Below the pieces are notes generated by a model. It was not told the origin of the DNA. It ran no database searches and saw only the letters and a program-made list of their open reading frames with translations. The position numbers were made by a program, and so were the translations under genes. Shown here piece after piece: positions 1 through 9,387 of a stretch of 64,000 nt of DNA. Where the stretch lies: NCBI RefSeq assembly GCF_021412585.1, contig NZ_JAKCMI010000009.1:1-64000 (forward strand), in the 5' to 3' direction. Origin of the DNA: Halomonas alkalisoli (GTDB taxonomy: Bacteria; Pseudomonadota; Gammaproteobacteria; Pseudomonadales; Halomonadaceae). Positions within the stretch are counted from its first letter, which is position 1. Each line of letters opens with the position of its first letter.

Positions 1-383
1 CCGGTCTGGTTGTTATCGGTGTCGATGGCCTGCTTGCCGAGGATCGTGAGACCCGGCTGCTCCTCCTCGACCACCTTGGCCAGCAGCTTGGCCACAGCCA
101 GCGACTCGACGCGCTCGTCGGTTTCGACATGAATGGCACGGTCGGCGCCCAGCGCCAGGGCGGTACGCAGCTGCTCCTGGGCGGCCTTGGGGCCGACGGT
201 CACGGCCACAACCTCAGTGGCCACGCCTTTTTCCTTCAGCCGCACCGCCTCTTCCACGGCGATCTCGCAGAAGGGGTTCATGGCCATCTTGACATTGGTG
301 AGGTCGACGTCGGAATGATCCGCCTTGACGCGAATCTTGACGTTGTAGTCGATGACGCGTTTGACCGCGACGAGTACTTTCAC
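1..383 (-). CDS. etfB: Electron transfer flavoprotein beta subunit (5' part, runs off the window)
   Basis: Read on the minus strand from a GTG at 383 with AGAGG about 6 nt upstream, this gives an N-terminus [20 protein letters not shown] followed by the EtfB-type [18 protein letters not shown] and [10 protein letters not shown] blocks. The ORF stays open to base 1, so about 127 of roughly 250 residues are visible. EtfB pairs with EtfA to carry electrons from acyl-CoA dehydrogenases to ETF:ubiquinone oxidoreductase. That suits the acyl-CoA dehydrogenase at 15.3-16.4 kb, although ETF also serves many core dehydrogenases. etfA is expected just beyond the left edge. The GTG start is why an ATG-only ORF scan would miss it. 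Confidence 0.93.
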   Translation of the reverse strand, partial: MKVLVAVKRVIDYNVKIRVKADHSDVDLTNVKMAMNPFCEIAVEEAVRLKEKGVATEVVAVTVGPKAAQEQLRTALALGADRAIHVETDERVESLAVAKLLAKVVEEEQPGLTILGKQAIDTDNNQT

Positions 384-446
384 AGTAAAACCTCTATGAC
401 ACAGTGTGGGAGTTATTTGACAAATAGCAAGTACCGCTCGAGGAAA

Positions 447-486
447 CTGGCATGAATGCCCTTTTTCTCCAAGGTATTCATGCCAG
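447..486. repeat. 14-bp inverted repeat between the GH88-like gene and etfB
   Basis: Arms CTGGCATGAATGCC (447-460) and GGTATTCATGCCAG (473-486) pair with one G-T wobble around a 12-nt loop. It lies just downstream of the GH88-like stop codon (524) and upstream of etfB. It could end the GH88-like transcript, though the run of T after it is weak, or be an operator for etfBA. The sequence does not decide. Confidence 0.5.
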
Positions 487-523
487 CGGCATGACTCTGG
501 CGACTTCGATTAGCAGTCAGATG

Positions 524-1693
524 CTACCGGGGCCGGTCGACCGGCAAGGCACCGGTAAGAACACCAAGCGCTTTTAAAAGGAAGTAGTCTCCCCAAATCA
601 ATTCATTCTCGGTCGCCACGCCCCGAGTATGGTCGAAGCATCCTTGGGTAAGTATACCCACAGGCCTCTGATCATCATCCGCGGTCGGTGTCAAATAATC
701 ACGACATAGAACCCTTACCGTCTCGCGGGCCAAGCGCTGGTAGTCACGAGCTGAGCGCCGGTCTTCATGGACGGATGCCAACTTCAGCATGGCGTAGGCG
801 GCGATGGCCGTCGCCGAGGTATCACGCTTGGTCCCATCCTCCTGCGGTGCGTCGAAATCCCAATACGCCACCAAGTCCTGCGGGACATTATCCATCCACC
901 AGCGGCATACACGATCGGCGAGGCAAAGAAAACGTGGTTCTTCCGGCATCTTGGTCGCAAGATAAGCATAGCCCACCATGGCCCAAGCTTGAGCACGGGC
1001 CCAAGTCGAGTCTAGCGCATAGCCTTTATGAGTGTAGGTACGTAATAGCTTACCGCTTTCACTGTCAAAACTGGCGGACTGGCAGACGGACCCATCTTCC
1101 CGCACACAAAAATCTGCATTCGTCAAAGCATGCTCAATGGCAACTCGCTTAAGCTCTGGATTTCCTGTCCGCTCAGAAGCCCAAGCAAGGACGAGGCTGG
1201 CAGAAAGACTATCAATGTTGGTCTCGTTTTCACCTACCGTATGGGCCTCTTCGGCCGAAGAGCCTAAAGGCATGAGGCCGGTATGTGGCCTGAAGGTAGA
1301 ACAGAGACTTTGGGCAGCACGAACTGCCAGCTCAGCTGCACGCTCATTGGCCGCAAGGTCCGCACCAACCGCGCTACCGAAATAGAACAGGAAGCCACGA
1401 AACACTGAGTCGGACTCAACCCGAGACTCAAGGCTATCGTTCCATTGTGCGGCCTCTTGCCAGAAAGTAGTGTCCCCGGAGTAATAGCCTGCTAGCCAGA
1501 GGGTGCCTGGCCAGAAACCTCCTGTCCAGAAACCATCATTGGTAGTGGTCCAGTTGCCAGTCTCGACATCTGCATAATGAGGGAAGCCCTGAAGGTGACT
1601 TTCAGCAGTCTGACGAGCTCGCAACAGCATCTTTTCTATTGCATCATCAAATAGGATATCGTCCAAATTCTTCATGCTATCGACATTTTTCAT
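524..1693 (-). CDS. GH88-like protein (unsaturated glucuronyl hydrolase family)
   Basis: 389 residues, no signal peptide. The alpha/alpha-barrel features of glycoside hydrolase family 88/105 are visible: WTGGFWPG at 56-63, ENETNIDSLSASLVLAW around 156-171 with Asp161 at the position of the catalytic acid, and RDTSATAIAAY near 290. GH88 enzymes hydrate the 4,5-unsaturated uronic acid left by polysaccharide lyases. However, the usual HDxGF motif, which holds the second essential Asp, reads VFRGF at 97-101, so normal GH88 activity is doubtful. It lies 69 bp downstream of a CoA-transferase on the same strand and probably shares its transcript, an odd pairing. No lyase or uronate pathway gene is visible. 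Start chosen at the first ATG, with AAAGG upstream. Confidence 0.8.
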   Translation of the reverse strand: MKNVDSMKNLDDILFDDAIEKMLLRARQTAESHLQGFPHYADVETGNWTTTNDGFWTGGFWPGTLWLAGYYSGDTTFWQEAAQWNDSLESRVESDSVFRGFLFYFGSAVGADLAANERAAELAVRAAQSLCSTFRPHTGLMPLGSSAEEAHTVGENETNIDSLSASLVLAWASERTGNPELKRVAIEHALTNADFCVREDGSVCQSASFDSESGKLLRTYTHKGYALDSTWARAQAWAMVGYAYLATKMPEEPRFLCLADRVCRWWMDNVPQDLVAYWDFDAPQEDGTKRDTSATAIAAYAMLKLASVHEDRRSARDYQRLARETVRVLCRDYLTPTADDDQRPVGILTQGCFDHTRGVATENELIWGDYFLLKALGVLTGALPVDRPR

Positions 1694-1762
1694 TATTTAT
1701 CGAGCCTTTACTTTATCGTTGAAGGAGGCAACCTAGATTGACATCACAAGTCTTTAATCTGC

Positions 1763-2938
1763 CTAGTTGATGACGCCCTTAGCGAGGAAAATTGATATAA
1801 CATCATCGGTATAACCAAACTCGGAGAGGATCTCAGCTGAATTCTCCCCCAGCATGGCGGGGGGGATGTCAACCTCGGTAGGATAGCTCGACAGCTTAAC
1901 GGGGTTTCCTGCAAGCTGCACACTCTTTCCACTAGGAATTGGCACATCCAAAATCATTCCATTCTCCTTGGTCTGTGGATGCACGAGGGCGTCATCCAAA
2001 TTCAGTACCGGGGCACACAAGATGTCCGTACCAGACAACCTCGCCATACATTCCTCAGTAGTAAATCGCTTGATCACTGGATCAAATTTCTCATGCACCT
2101 TGGTGATATTTTTTCTCTGAAGGCTGGCGTGACTAAGACTTGGGTCTTGACTCATATCCTCTTCACCAAACGCCTGACAAAGCAGTTGCAATGGATTTTC
2201 ACGAAACAGTGTCAGTACGGTGATCCACCCGTCTTTTGTGGCAAATAGCATGGCGTACTGCAGCCAGTCTGTCCGATAGTCGTAGAGGGAACGGCTGGAC
2301 ACTTCAAGAAGCTGCATGGCAATCGCGACATCGAATAACGAGGTAGTAACAAGATCACCGCGGCCGGTACGTTCACGAGCAAATAACGCCGCTAAGATAC
2401 CTTGGGTAAGGGAGACAGCTGCAGCGTAATCTACCGTTGGCGTCGAAGTCAGGCGGGGCCGGCCACCATCTTCCACCCCATTGAGCGCGAAGCCACTAAG
2501 AGATTGTGCTAGCATGTCTTGCCCAGCCATCCCAGCTAGCGGACCGTTTTCACCGAATGCATAACCAGCGGCATAGACAAGGCGAGGATTGCGTTCAGTC
2601 ACCTTCTCATACCCAAAGCCAAGACGCTCCATGGCACCCGGCCGGAAATTATGGATAAGGACGTCAGCCTGGTCGATCAGCTTGCCCAAAATCTCGCGCC
2701 CTTCGTCCTGCTTGAGATCCAGGCACAAGGAGCGCTTGTTGCGACCTACTGCCGCATAGTAACAGCTCAGTTCCTGTCGCTCAGTGCCCACTTCATCGAG
2801 GTCGCGCATGATGTCGCCACGGGGAGGGCGCTCCACTTTTATCACGTTCGCCCCGTAATCTCCTAGCATCTGGCCTGCTAAAGGCACTTGCATGACCATC
2901 CCCAGCTCCAGCACGGTAATGCCCGATAGTGGCTTCAT
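1763..2938 (-). CDS. Class III (CaiB/BaiF-type) CoA-transferase
   Basis: 391 residues, full length for the family. It starts MKPLSGITVLELGMVMQVPL with the nucleotide-like fold LLGDYGANVIKVE, followed by the family blocks VGRNKRSLCLDLK and IHNFRPGAMERLGFGYE. Asp141 in GQDMLAQ matches the catalytic Asp that carries the mixed anhydride. These cytoplasmic enzymes move CoA between carboxylic acids; the acid here is unknown. It probably leads a two-gene transcript with the GH88-like gene. An inverted repeat (ACATACT-N8-AGTATGT, 2967-2988) lies 28 bp upstream of its start and may be the operator of a TetR-type repressor. It is not a close copy of the second CoA-transferase at 13-14 kb, so the two probably act on different acids or directions. 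Confidence 0.9.
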   Translation of the reverse strand: MKPLSGITVLELGMVMQVPLAGQMLGDYGANVIKVERPPRGDIMRDLDEVGTERQELSCYYAAVGRNKRSLCLDLKQDEGREILGKLIDQADVLIHNFRPGAMERLGFGYEKVTERNPRLVYAAGYAFGENGPLAGMAGQDMLAQSLSGFALNGVEDGGRPRLTSTPTVDYAAAVSLTQGILAALFARERTGRGDLVTTSLFDVAIAMQLLEVSSRSLYDYRTDWLQYAMLFATKDGWITVLTLFRENPLQLLCQAFGEEDMSQDPSLSHASLQRKNITKVHEKFDPVIKRFTTEECMARLSGTDILCAPVLNLDDALVHPQTKENGMILDVPIPSGKSVQLAGNPVKLSSYPTEVDIPPAMLGENSAEILSEFGYTDDVISIFLAKGVIN

Positions 2939-2966
2939 AAGTGACTCCTATTACATCAAGCAAGAA

Positions 2967-2988
2967 ACATACTGACTGTATAGTATGT
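2967..2988. promoter_or_regulatory. Palindromic operator candidate upstream of the CoA-transferase
   Basis: ACATACT (2967-2973), 8-bp spacer, AGTATGT (2982-2988): a perfect 7-bp inverted repeat 28 bp before the start codon. Symmetry and length suit a TetR-family dimer. A partial match (ACATACT-N8-AGT) lies at 16494-16511 before the acyl-CoA dehydrogenase, suggesting a shared regulator. The nearby TetR gene (6801-7427) is the obvious candidate, but its own upstream region carries a different palindrome. Confidence 0.5.
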
Positions 2989-3191
2989 TATGTGCTTTCG
3001 CAAGTCCGTGCAAGCAGGGCAATGCCCAACCCCCGGATAAGGAGCAGTGTCAGCCAAGGACTTGAACGAAAAAGAGCAGTCAGATGTCTTTGAAAACGCT
3101 CAGAATTGTCACAACATTTACCCGACATGCGCGGCGATACCCAAGGGAGCGCCTCATCCCATTTCGGACGACATCGACTTCACCGACACCT

Positions 3192-3932
3192 AGTTGACCG
3201 GTCAGGGGGTCTGGCCTCTTTTGATCTTTCCTCCAGAAACCGATCCACCGCCAATGTGAGACTCCCGCTACGTTTACCCTGATGGCAGGAGATCTTGCGA
3301 TGAAGCGTAAAGACAACGAGCGCGGCGTATCGGTCGCCGAACGGCCCGGCAGAATGGCGTGACCGAACAGACCATTTACCGCTGAAAGGCCAAATACAGC
3401 GGCATGGAGATCTCAAAGGCCAAGCGCCTGCGTGAGCTGGAGACCGCCCCCCTCTCAAGAAGCTGCTAGCGGAAAACGCCCTCTACAATACCGCGCTCAA
3501 GGAGATTGTCTCGGGAAAGTGGTGACGCCCGAAGCGAAGCGGAGTGCGGTAAAGCACCTGCCGATTGCTAGGCCTGGCAAGATCGTTGGCTCGGTACCAG
3601 GTGATGCCTCGTGACGATGAGCCGCTTCGGGCACGTCTCCAAGACTTGGCGACCTGCTACCCCCGCTACGGCTACTTGCTACTGCATACCCTGTTGCGTC
3701 AGAGGGGCCTGGTGATCAATCGCAAGCGAACTTACCGGCTGGCGGGCATGGCCTTCAGGTCCGAACCGGCGACGTAAGCGGCTGATCCGGCCGAGGACAC
3801 CGATGGCACTGCCGGACCGGCCCAACCAGCGCTGGTCGATGGACTTCGTGTCGGACCAGCTGGCCTCCAGGCGTCGGTTTCGTGTGCTGAACATCGTGGA
3901 CGACTTCAGCCGAGTGTGTTTGCCAATTTAAG
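3192..3932 (+). pseudogene. IS3-family transposase relic (orfA and orfB fragments)
   Basis: OrfA begins at about 3300 (MKRKDNE...) and is broken by frameshifts and a stop in TIYRW (TGA in place of TGG), but VTEQTIYR and KAKYSGMEIS are recognisable. OrfB follows with PEAKRSAVKHL, RDDEPLRARLQDLA, YPRYGYLLLHTLLRQRG and RWSMDFVSDQLAS, ending abruptly after VDDFSRVC at about 3918, before the later DDE residues. The element is therefore both frameshifted and truncated at its right end. A left terminus may lie near 3192 (TTGACCGGTCAGGGGG), but no partner end is visible. It separates the CoA-transferase module from the acyl-CoA synthetase. Confidence 0.85.
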
Positions 3933-4109
3933 AAACGTGTTTTCTGTAAAACAGTCAATTAACCTTATATCTGTCGAACTCGGGGGGCTGCCCATGCCAT
4001 ACCTCCTGTCGTCAGGCAGGCTCTATCGTGGCCCAACGCCGGGGGAGAACTCCACGCCCAACGACTAGAAGCCGAATTAAAGCACATTAAGCTAATTTCA
4101 ATTCGCCAA

Positions 4110-4144
4110 CAAAATGCTGAACATATTGCATGCTCAGCATTTTG
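4110..4144 (-). terminator. Hairpin terminator of the acyl-CoA synthetase gene
   Basis: An 11-bp perfect stem, CAAAATGCTGA (4110-4120) with TCAGCATTTTG (4134-4144), has a 13-nt loop. It begins 18 bp past the synthetase stop codon at 4162 and ends in a T-rich arm on the minus strand. Confidence 0.75.
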
Positions 4145-4161
4145 TCGTTTATATTAATTAC

Positions 4162-5838
4162 TTATTCATTATTTGAGTGAAGCGATATTAGTGAAACACC
4201 CTCGGCTTTTCTATCCCAGCACTTTGGTCCTAATCCTCGACTACGCAACTCCTTTTTCTTCACCTTGTTTGTCGGCGTACGAGGAAACTCCTCTAGGATT
4301 TCAATGTAGCGAGGCACCATAAAGTGCGGAAGTCGCTGTGAGAGAAAATTTAACAACTCCAGCGGGTTAAGCATCGATTTTTCACTAGGAATGACATAAA
4401 TAACGATGTCATCATCAAACTCATAACCGGAGGGTATACCAACCGCTGCGCTCTCTTTCACTCCTGCATGCTCCATCGCTGCGGCCTCAATATCGTAGGA
4501 AGAGATATTTTCCGCTCGTCGTCGGATACGGTCTCCAATACGGTCCATAAAGAACATGTTTCCTACGCTATCGCGATACGCCATATCTCCAGAGTGAAAC
4601 CAAAGATTGCGCCATGAGCTGACGGTTTCCTCCGGCATTCCAAGATAGCCAAGCATGGTCGTCCATGGATGTTTTGGCCTAACAACGATCTCACCAGGCT
4701 CCCCGTCTGGCAGTGGTTTATCAGTCTCGGGGTCTACTATATTGACATCATACCATTCAGTCAGGATCTTACCACATGAACCAAGAACAGGCACTGACTG
4801 GCGGGAGGTCCACACAGGACACCCAATCTCGCTCATCCCCCACATTTCGATGGCTTTGAGACCAAAACGTTCTTGAAATTCTGTACCGATTCCCTTGGGG
4901 AGAGGGCAGCACATTAACCTTCTTAGCGTATGTTTTTTGTCATCGGGTCGAGAATTTTCGGCATAAATCATCTCGATCATCGGTCCATGAGCAATTCCGA
5001 TTGTAGCTGCATATTTCTGTATATTGTTCAGCCAGAATTTTGCATCAAACTTACGACCAAGAATAAGGGTTCCTCCTGCCGCGAGAGTTGCTAGGACACC
5101 CATGAACTTCCCTGCAATGTGGAATAGAGGGTGTGCATTATAGAATACATCCCTCTCATGCATTTCGGTTTCTTGTATGGTTTGATGAGCGATCAAGCAA
5201 ACTTGGGCATGGGGCATCATGACACCCTTTGCTGGGCCGGTTGTGCCCGACGTAAAAACTATGGTAGCCAAATCGGCAGGCTTTGCCTCTGGAAATCCAT
5301 CACTCTGTTGACATTCGACCGCTAGGACATCCTTGTAAAAATGTATAGCTACTCGACCAACCCAAGTCGATGACAGGCCTCTTGGTACAGCACTTCCTAT
5401 CACAATAATGTGTTCAAGGGTGGATGGCTTATCCGGCAGTTCTGCCAATGAGGCTAGCAGTCCAACATCGCTGATGATCACCTTAGGTTGTGAAATAGAT
5501 AACACGTGCTGCAAGCTGCCACTTCGAAACCCCGTGTTCACAGAGACATCGACCGCTCCCAGTAAGCCAGCGGCCATCCATGCATGTAGTGCTGGAATAC
5601 TGTTGGAGGCGAAGATTACGACATGGTCCCCAGGCTGAATACCAAGCTCACTCAGGTAGTAAGCGAAAGCTTGAGCATGCTTCCAGAATTGAGCATAACT
5701 TTCTGATGGCCCGTTCACCTCTTCCACGAAAATCTTATCAGGTGACATCGCGATTCTCTTCGAAGCAATCTGAGGCACGGTCCACTGGCCTACATCTTCA
5801 GTTGAAATTGATGATAGTTGAGCCTTGTGCTGAGACAT
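4162..5838 (-). CDS. Acyl-CoA synthetase, AMP-binding (CaiC/fatty-acid ligase-like)
   Basis: 558 residues of the ANL adenylating superfamily. The P-loop-like motif IVFTSGTTGPAKGVMM lies near residues 190-205, the adenine motif is WGMSEIG, and HSGDMAYRD plus DRIGDRIRRRAENIS form the hinge region. The C-terminal catalytic lysine is in PTNKVKKKEL. It should activate a carboxylic acid with ATP to an acyl-AMP and then an acyl-CoA in the cytoplasm. Its closest style is the carnitine/crotonobetaine or medium-chain ligase group; the substrate is not readable. It stands alone between two IS relics with its own terminator, and may be an ATP-dependent alternative to the two CoA-transferases. Upstream GGAGCTCCTCACC gives no strong ribosome site. 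Confidence 0.9.
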   Translation of the reverse strand: MSQHKAQLSSISTEDVGQWTVPQIASKRIAMSPDKIFVEEVNGPSESYAQFWKHAQAFAYYLSELGIQPGDHVVIFASNSIPALHAWMAAGLLGAVDVSVNTGFRSGSLQHVLSISQPKVIISDVGLLASLAELPDKPSTLEHIIVIGSAVPRGLSSTWVGRVAIHFYKDVLAVECQQSDGFPEAKPADLATIVFTSGTTGPAKGVMMPHAQVCLIAHQTIQETEMHERDVFYNAHPLFHIAGKFMGVLATLAAGGTLILGRKFDAKFWLNNIQKYAATIGIAHGPMIEMIYAENSRPDDKKHTLRRLMCCPLPKGIGTEFQERFGLKAIEMWGMSEIGCPVWTSRQSVPVLGSCGKILTEWYDVNIVDPETDKPLPDGEPGEIVVRPKHPWTTMLGYLGMPEETVSSWRNLWFHSGDMAYRDSVGNMFFMDRIGDRIRRRAENISSYDIEAAAMEHAGVKESAAVGIPSGYEFDDDIVIYVIPSEKSMLNPLELLNFLSQRLPHFMVPRYIEILEEFPRTPTNKVKKKELRSRGLGPKCWDRKAEGVSLISLHSNNE

Positions 5839-6264
5839 CGGAGCTCCTCACGGTGGATGGCGACAGAGCTTTTGCCGCCGAATTTTGACAATTAGCAGCT
5901 TGACGTGAATCGCCAGCAGGGAAGTTGTATCAGGCATACTCTGTCTCGCGACTGGAGGCTGAGGCCCCCGCAACGCCACTAGACCTAGGTGGCAAAGCTG
6001 GGCACCTGTCTGCGTCGCTCGTGCAACAAAGCTGTCCTCCTACAACGAAAGCTATGATTCACTGATTCAGGCTGATTTGTGAAGGATTGTATTCTTTTTT
6101 CTCTATTCTATAGTTCCGAGTATATCCCCAATGAGGGTGGGCAACGCAACCGTGCTCCAGGCGCCTAGGAGCTGGAAGAAAAGCTCGATCACCTTGCAGG
6201 GACAGGGTGATCGCACATGTAGTCTGATTCTCATATCATACCAAGCAAGTGAGCTCGGCAAACA
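5839..6264. other. Intergenic stretch upstream of the acyl-CoA synthetase
   Basis: About 425 bp without a supportable gene. It has mixed composition, with an AT-rich patch near 6080-6120 that could hold the synthetase promoter. I see no clear -35/-10 pair or palindrome. It runs into an ISAs1 relic and may be partly transposon debris. Confidence 0.4.
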
Positions 6265-6639
6265 TCAGATTTCGCGGCGATGATCCGCTTGGTTTTGGGT
6301 CTGCCCCTGCGGCGCATAGGACTTCAGACGGATTAGGTTCAATGTCAATTGCTTGAGGATGGCCAGGATATACCTGTCAATGGGCGTATGGGCCCGCATC
6401 TGATCATCAGCAAAGGTGGCATCCAAGAGCAATGCGCTTGGTTCTCGACGCGCCAGTGGTGGCGGATCCTTCGTGTCAAGCGACATGGAAAACTGATCCC
6501 TGGCGACACGGAGAATTGCCACCCGTGATCTCACCAACAGGGTCCATTCATGCAGCAGCCCGGATGAAAGGTTCCCAACACACTGGTACGAGGGGAACCG
6601 ATGAAGAGCCCAGAGGATGTCGCGGGCATGCTGCGCCAT
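6265..6639 (-). pseudogene. ISAs1-type (IS4-like) transposase 3' relic
   Basis: The minus strand encodes DATFADDQMRAHTP followed by ILAILKQLTLNLIRLK, the C-terminal signature of ISAs1-group DDE transposases. Just upstream, at about 6445-6475, another frame gives RHHWRVENQAH, the block that should directly precede LLDATFADD. The gene is therefore frameshifted there, and its N-terminal two thirds are missing. Non-functional. Confidence 0.75.
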
Positions 6640-6800
6640 GAGAGGGGCTACGAAGTGCCTTGCCGTGGTTCCGTCCGTGTCAGAGATCCTGGATTGTATA
6701 TTCCGCTAAAACTTCAGATGGGGCACTTAGCCCTCGCTTCCTGCCCCCATAGGCATTGAGGACAACTGCTTGCACTGGAGACAACCAAACCCTCGACAGG

Positions 6801-7427
6801 TCAATCCATACCAGAACCTTTTATTCCATGGAGCAACATATGGCGAACATATTTCACAAGCCGAGGACCGCTGATCTCCGTTGCTCGTAAGTGCCACTCC
6901 AGCATCATCCCATCATGTACTGCGACAATCATTGAGGCAAAAGCCCTAGGCTCAATCTCTTGGGACAGAGACCCTTGCTCTTGCGCCTTATTCAAGGCCT
7001 CTTCTAAAGCTGCATAGACCTTATCATACAGCGTTTTGATGCCAATGGATATTGGGCCTTCTTGATGCGTAAACTCAATCGCTAGTTTTATCATAAATAA
7101 TAATTCGTGAGGGCGTTCCGCTCCGAAATTAGCACCACGATGGATATAGCGAATGATACTATCTTCATAACCATCCCCCTCCTGAACAGCTTGAACAAGA
7201 GGGATAACAATATTTTCCTCCAAAGCTTCAAACATATGCAGAATGAGATTTTCTTTGCTGCCAAAATAAAAATAAACAGCACCTTTGGTAAGCCCTGCTT
7301 TGGAAGAAATCGCCTCCAAACTAGTGGCATGATACCCCCTAACCACAAAGAGTTCGAAAGCTGCTGCTGTCAACCGTGAGGTACTAAGCTCACGTGACAG
7401 CTCCTTCTTATTCATCCCTTTCTTCAT
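6801..7427 (-). CDS. TetR/AcrR-family transcriptional regulator
   Basis: 208 residues. The N-terminal helix-turn-helix is clear: RLTAAAFELFVVRGYHATSL, AISSKAGLTKGAVYFYFGSK, ENLILHMFEAL (about residues 16-70). The C-terminal ligand domain (70-200) is alpha-helical with no diagnostic motif. It lies between IS relics inside the catabolic region and probably controls some of the CoA-transferase, TRAP or acyl-CoA dehydrogenase genes in response to an acid or acyl-CoA. Start taken at MKKGMNKK; Met5 is an alternative, since AAGAAAGG sits too close to it. A 12-bp palindrome at 7514-7525 lies upstream and could be its own operator. Confidence 0.9.
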   Translation of the reverse strand: MKKGMNKKELSRELSTSRLTAAAFELFVVRGYHATSLEAISSKAGLTKGAVYFYFGSKENLILHMFEALEENIVIPLVQAVQEGDGYEDSIIRYIHRGANFGAERPHELLFMIKLAIEFTHQEGPISIGIKTLYDKVYAALEEALNKAQEQGSLSQEIEPRAFASMIVAVHDGMMLEWHLRATEISGPRLVKYVRHMLLHGIKGSGMD

Positions 7428-7513
7428 CGAAAAATACTCATAAAAAATCGTTTAGAATATCAGTTTATACAGAGCAACTAGTGAACTCAACAGTCATAAT
7501 TATAAAGCATAAC

Positions 7514-7525
7514 GACTGATCAGTC
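7514..7525. promoter_or_regulatory. 12-bp palindrome upstream of tetR
   Basis: GACTGATCAGTC is a perfect palindrome 87 bp upstream of the TetR start, in an AT-rich stretch suited to a promoter. It is a candidate autoregulatory site. The sequence differs from the ACATACT-type repeat before the CoA-transferase. Confidence 0.35.
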
Positions 7526-7577
7526 TGTCCATCAGCCGCAGCCGGTGTTTCTCAAGCAGTAAGGCACGAAAGCATAG

Positions 7578-7980
7578 CCCATGACGGCCATCATTCAGGT
7601 TCGCTGGCCCAATGGTTCGTTTGCCCCAACTGAGTCAACACCACCGGCTACCAGCTCGCCCGCAGGATATATCAATGTTATCATCAGTCCTCGCTCACCG
7701 TCGCCCCTATCTTCCATATCACCCATCTAGCACTAAGCATCCAGTCTCTGGCCATCTACCTGCTGACCCAGAGCAAGAATAGCCTCTCGGCGCTGCAACT
7801 GCTAGCCCGTGATCTCGGTGCCAGCTACACCGCCGCCTAGAAGCTCAAGCACATGCGGCAGCAAGCGTAACCAAGGGGGAGACGCTGGCCGGGCGCATCG
7901 AGATCAATGGCTCCTACTTGGGCGGCGAAAGCCGAGAAAGCGCGGGCATGGTGCCGAGTACGAGGACCCGCTACCCTATA
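7578..7980 (+). pseudogene. IS1595-family transposase relic
   Basis: Across shifting frames the translation shows WFVCPN, RRIYQCYH..QSSLT, IFHITHLALS, LAIYLLTQSKNSLSALQL, ARDLGASYTAA-KLKHMRQ and IEINGSYLGGE. These are the zinc-ribbon and DDE-type landmarks of IS1595/ISXO2 transposases in order. A stop replaces Trp before KLKHMRQ and several frameshifts are needed to join the parts. No inverted repeats were found. It separates tetR from the TRAP operon. Confidence 0.75.
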
Positions 7981-8055
7981 GGTAATCAAGGATGCATATT
8001 CCTCTAGCACAAGACTTATCACCTCATCAAATACACGCAAGTCTACGCGGCTTTA

Positions 8056-9387
8056 TCACCAAGCAGGTCCGCCCATTATTTCAGGAAGCCATAACGCAAT
8101 GCTTGGGAAAAAAACAAGTAGCAATAGCACGGCCAACTGCGCAATGATAAAAGGGATCACACCAAGATACATATGCTTCAATGTTATCGAAGGCGGAGTA
8201 ATTGAGCGCAGATAAAAAATCGCTGGTGCCAAAGGTGGTGTCAGGTAACTTGTCTGAAGCACGACGAGGAACGCTACACAAAACCAAATCTCGTCAAACC
8301 CCAACATGCGCACAATCGGCATGGCCACAGGAATGAGTATCAGGACCACCGATATCATGTCCAACACAAAGCCAGCAATAAATGCTAGCAGCAGTATAAC
8401 GGCAATAACGGTCCAGCCCGATAGCCCTGTTCCAGTCAGCAATCCTTGCACTGTCATCATCCCACCAGAAGCGAAGAACACACCCGCAAACATACTGCCT
8501 CCCAAGACAATCAATAATATCATGGCGGTAATAGTGACAGTTTTGGTCAGAGCATTCGTGAGTATTTTGAGCGATAGGTTTCTGTACGCAATTGACAGTA
8601 TTAGGGCACCAAGCGCACCACATGCAGCCGCCTCTGTGGGAGTGGCAACTCCCATTAGTATAGTACCCAGCACAGTAAATATCAGCAGCATGGTAGGCAC
8701 AAACGCAAGCAGCGTAATTCTCAATTTCTTGCCTAGCCCGAATTCATTATCCTCATTTTCGACGTCGACTCGCGGGGCCACAAGTGGGTTGAAATAAGCG
8801 ATGCCAATCACATACAAGATGAACAAGGCCGCCATGATGAGTCCAGGGAAAAGGAGACCAGCAAACAGGTTGCCGACGGATACACCAGCCACTGGCCCCA
8901 GGATCACCACGGTAATTGACGGAGGAATGGCAGTACCCAAGGAGCCACTGCCGCAAATAGTTCCAGAAATCAATCCTTTACTATAACCGTATTTCATCAT
9001 TACAGGTATAGCCAGCATCCCGATCACGGCTTCTGTCGCTCCGACAACTCCGCTCGATGCAGCAAAAATAGCACCGAGCAAAATAGCTCCAACTGCCAAC
9101 CCACCGGGTAGTCGCTTTGTCCACATATGAATGGCCTCAAACAGCCGCTCGGCGATGCCGGACCTTTCGAGTATGGCCCCCATGAAAATGAATAACGGGA
9201 CCGCAGCCAAGATTGAGTTGGAAGCAGTGTCCTCAATTTTTGTCATAAGCTGGTATGCTGCCGCATCGCCAAATATATTCAAGCCAAATAATGCCGCAAC
9301 CGTAATCATCGAGAAGGCGATAGGGAACCCGGCAAATACAAATACCATTAGCACCGGAAACATAAGGAGTGCCATGTATGAACTCAT
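8056..9387 (-). CDS. dctM: TRAP transporter large permease (DctM)
   Basis: 443 residues with about 12 hydrophobic segments. Motifs of the DctM family include PLFIFMGAILERSG (near 65), GGLAVGAILLGAIFAASSG, AIPPSITVVILGP and VATPTEAAACGALGALIL. It is the Na+-coupled membrane subunit that takes substrate from DctP. Its ATG overlaps the DctQ stop codon as ATGA, so the two are translationally coupled. It is the last gene of the DctP-Q-M transporter operon and has no obvious terminator. Confidence 0.95.
   Translation of the reverse strand: MSSYMALLMFPVLMVFVFAGFPIAFSMITVAALFGLNIFGDAAAYQLMTKIEDTASNSILAAVPLFIFMGAILERSGIAERLFEAIHMWTKRLPGGLAVGAILLGAIFAASSGVVGATEAVIGMLAIPVMMKYGYSKGLISGTICGSGSLGTAIPPSITVVILGPVAGVSVGNLFAGLLFPGLIMAALFILYVIGIAYFNPLVAPRVDVENEDNEFGLGKKLRITLLAFVPTMLLIFTVLGTILMGVATPTEAAACGALGALILSIAYRNLSLKILTNALTKTVTITAMILLIVLGGSMFAGVFFASGGMMTVQGLLTGTGLSGWTVIAVILLLAFIAGFVLDMISVVLILIPVAMPIVRMLGFDEIWFCVAFLVVLQTSYLTPPLAPAIFYLRSITPPSITLKHMYLGVIPFIIAQLAVLLLLVFFPSIALWLPEIMGGPAW

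Noticed and set aside
2651..2866. Small plus-strand ORF inside the CoA-transferase
   Set aside because: A shadow frame without a ribosome site or family match.
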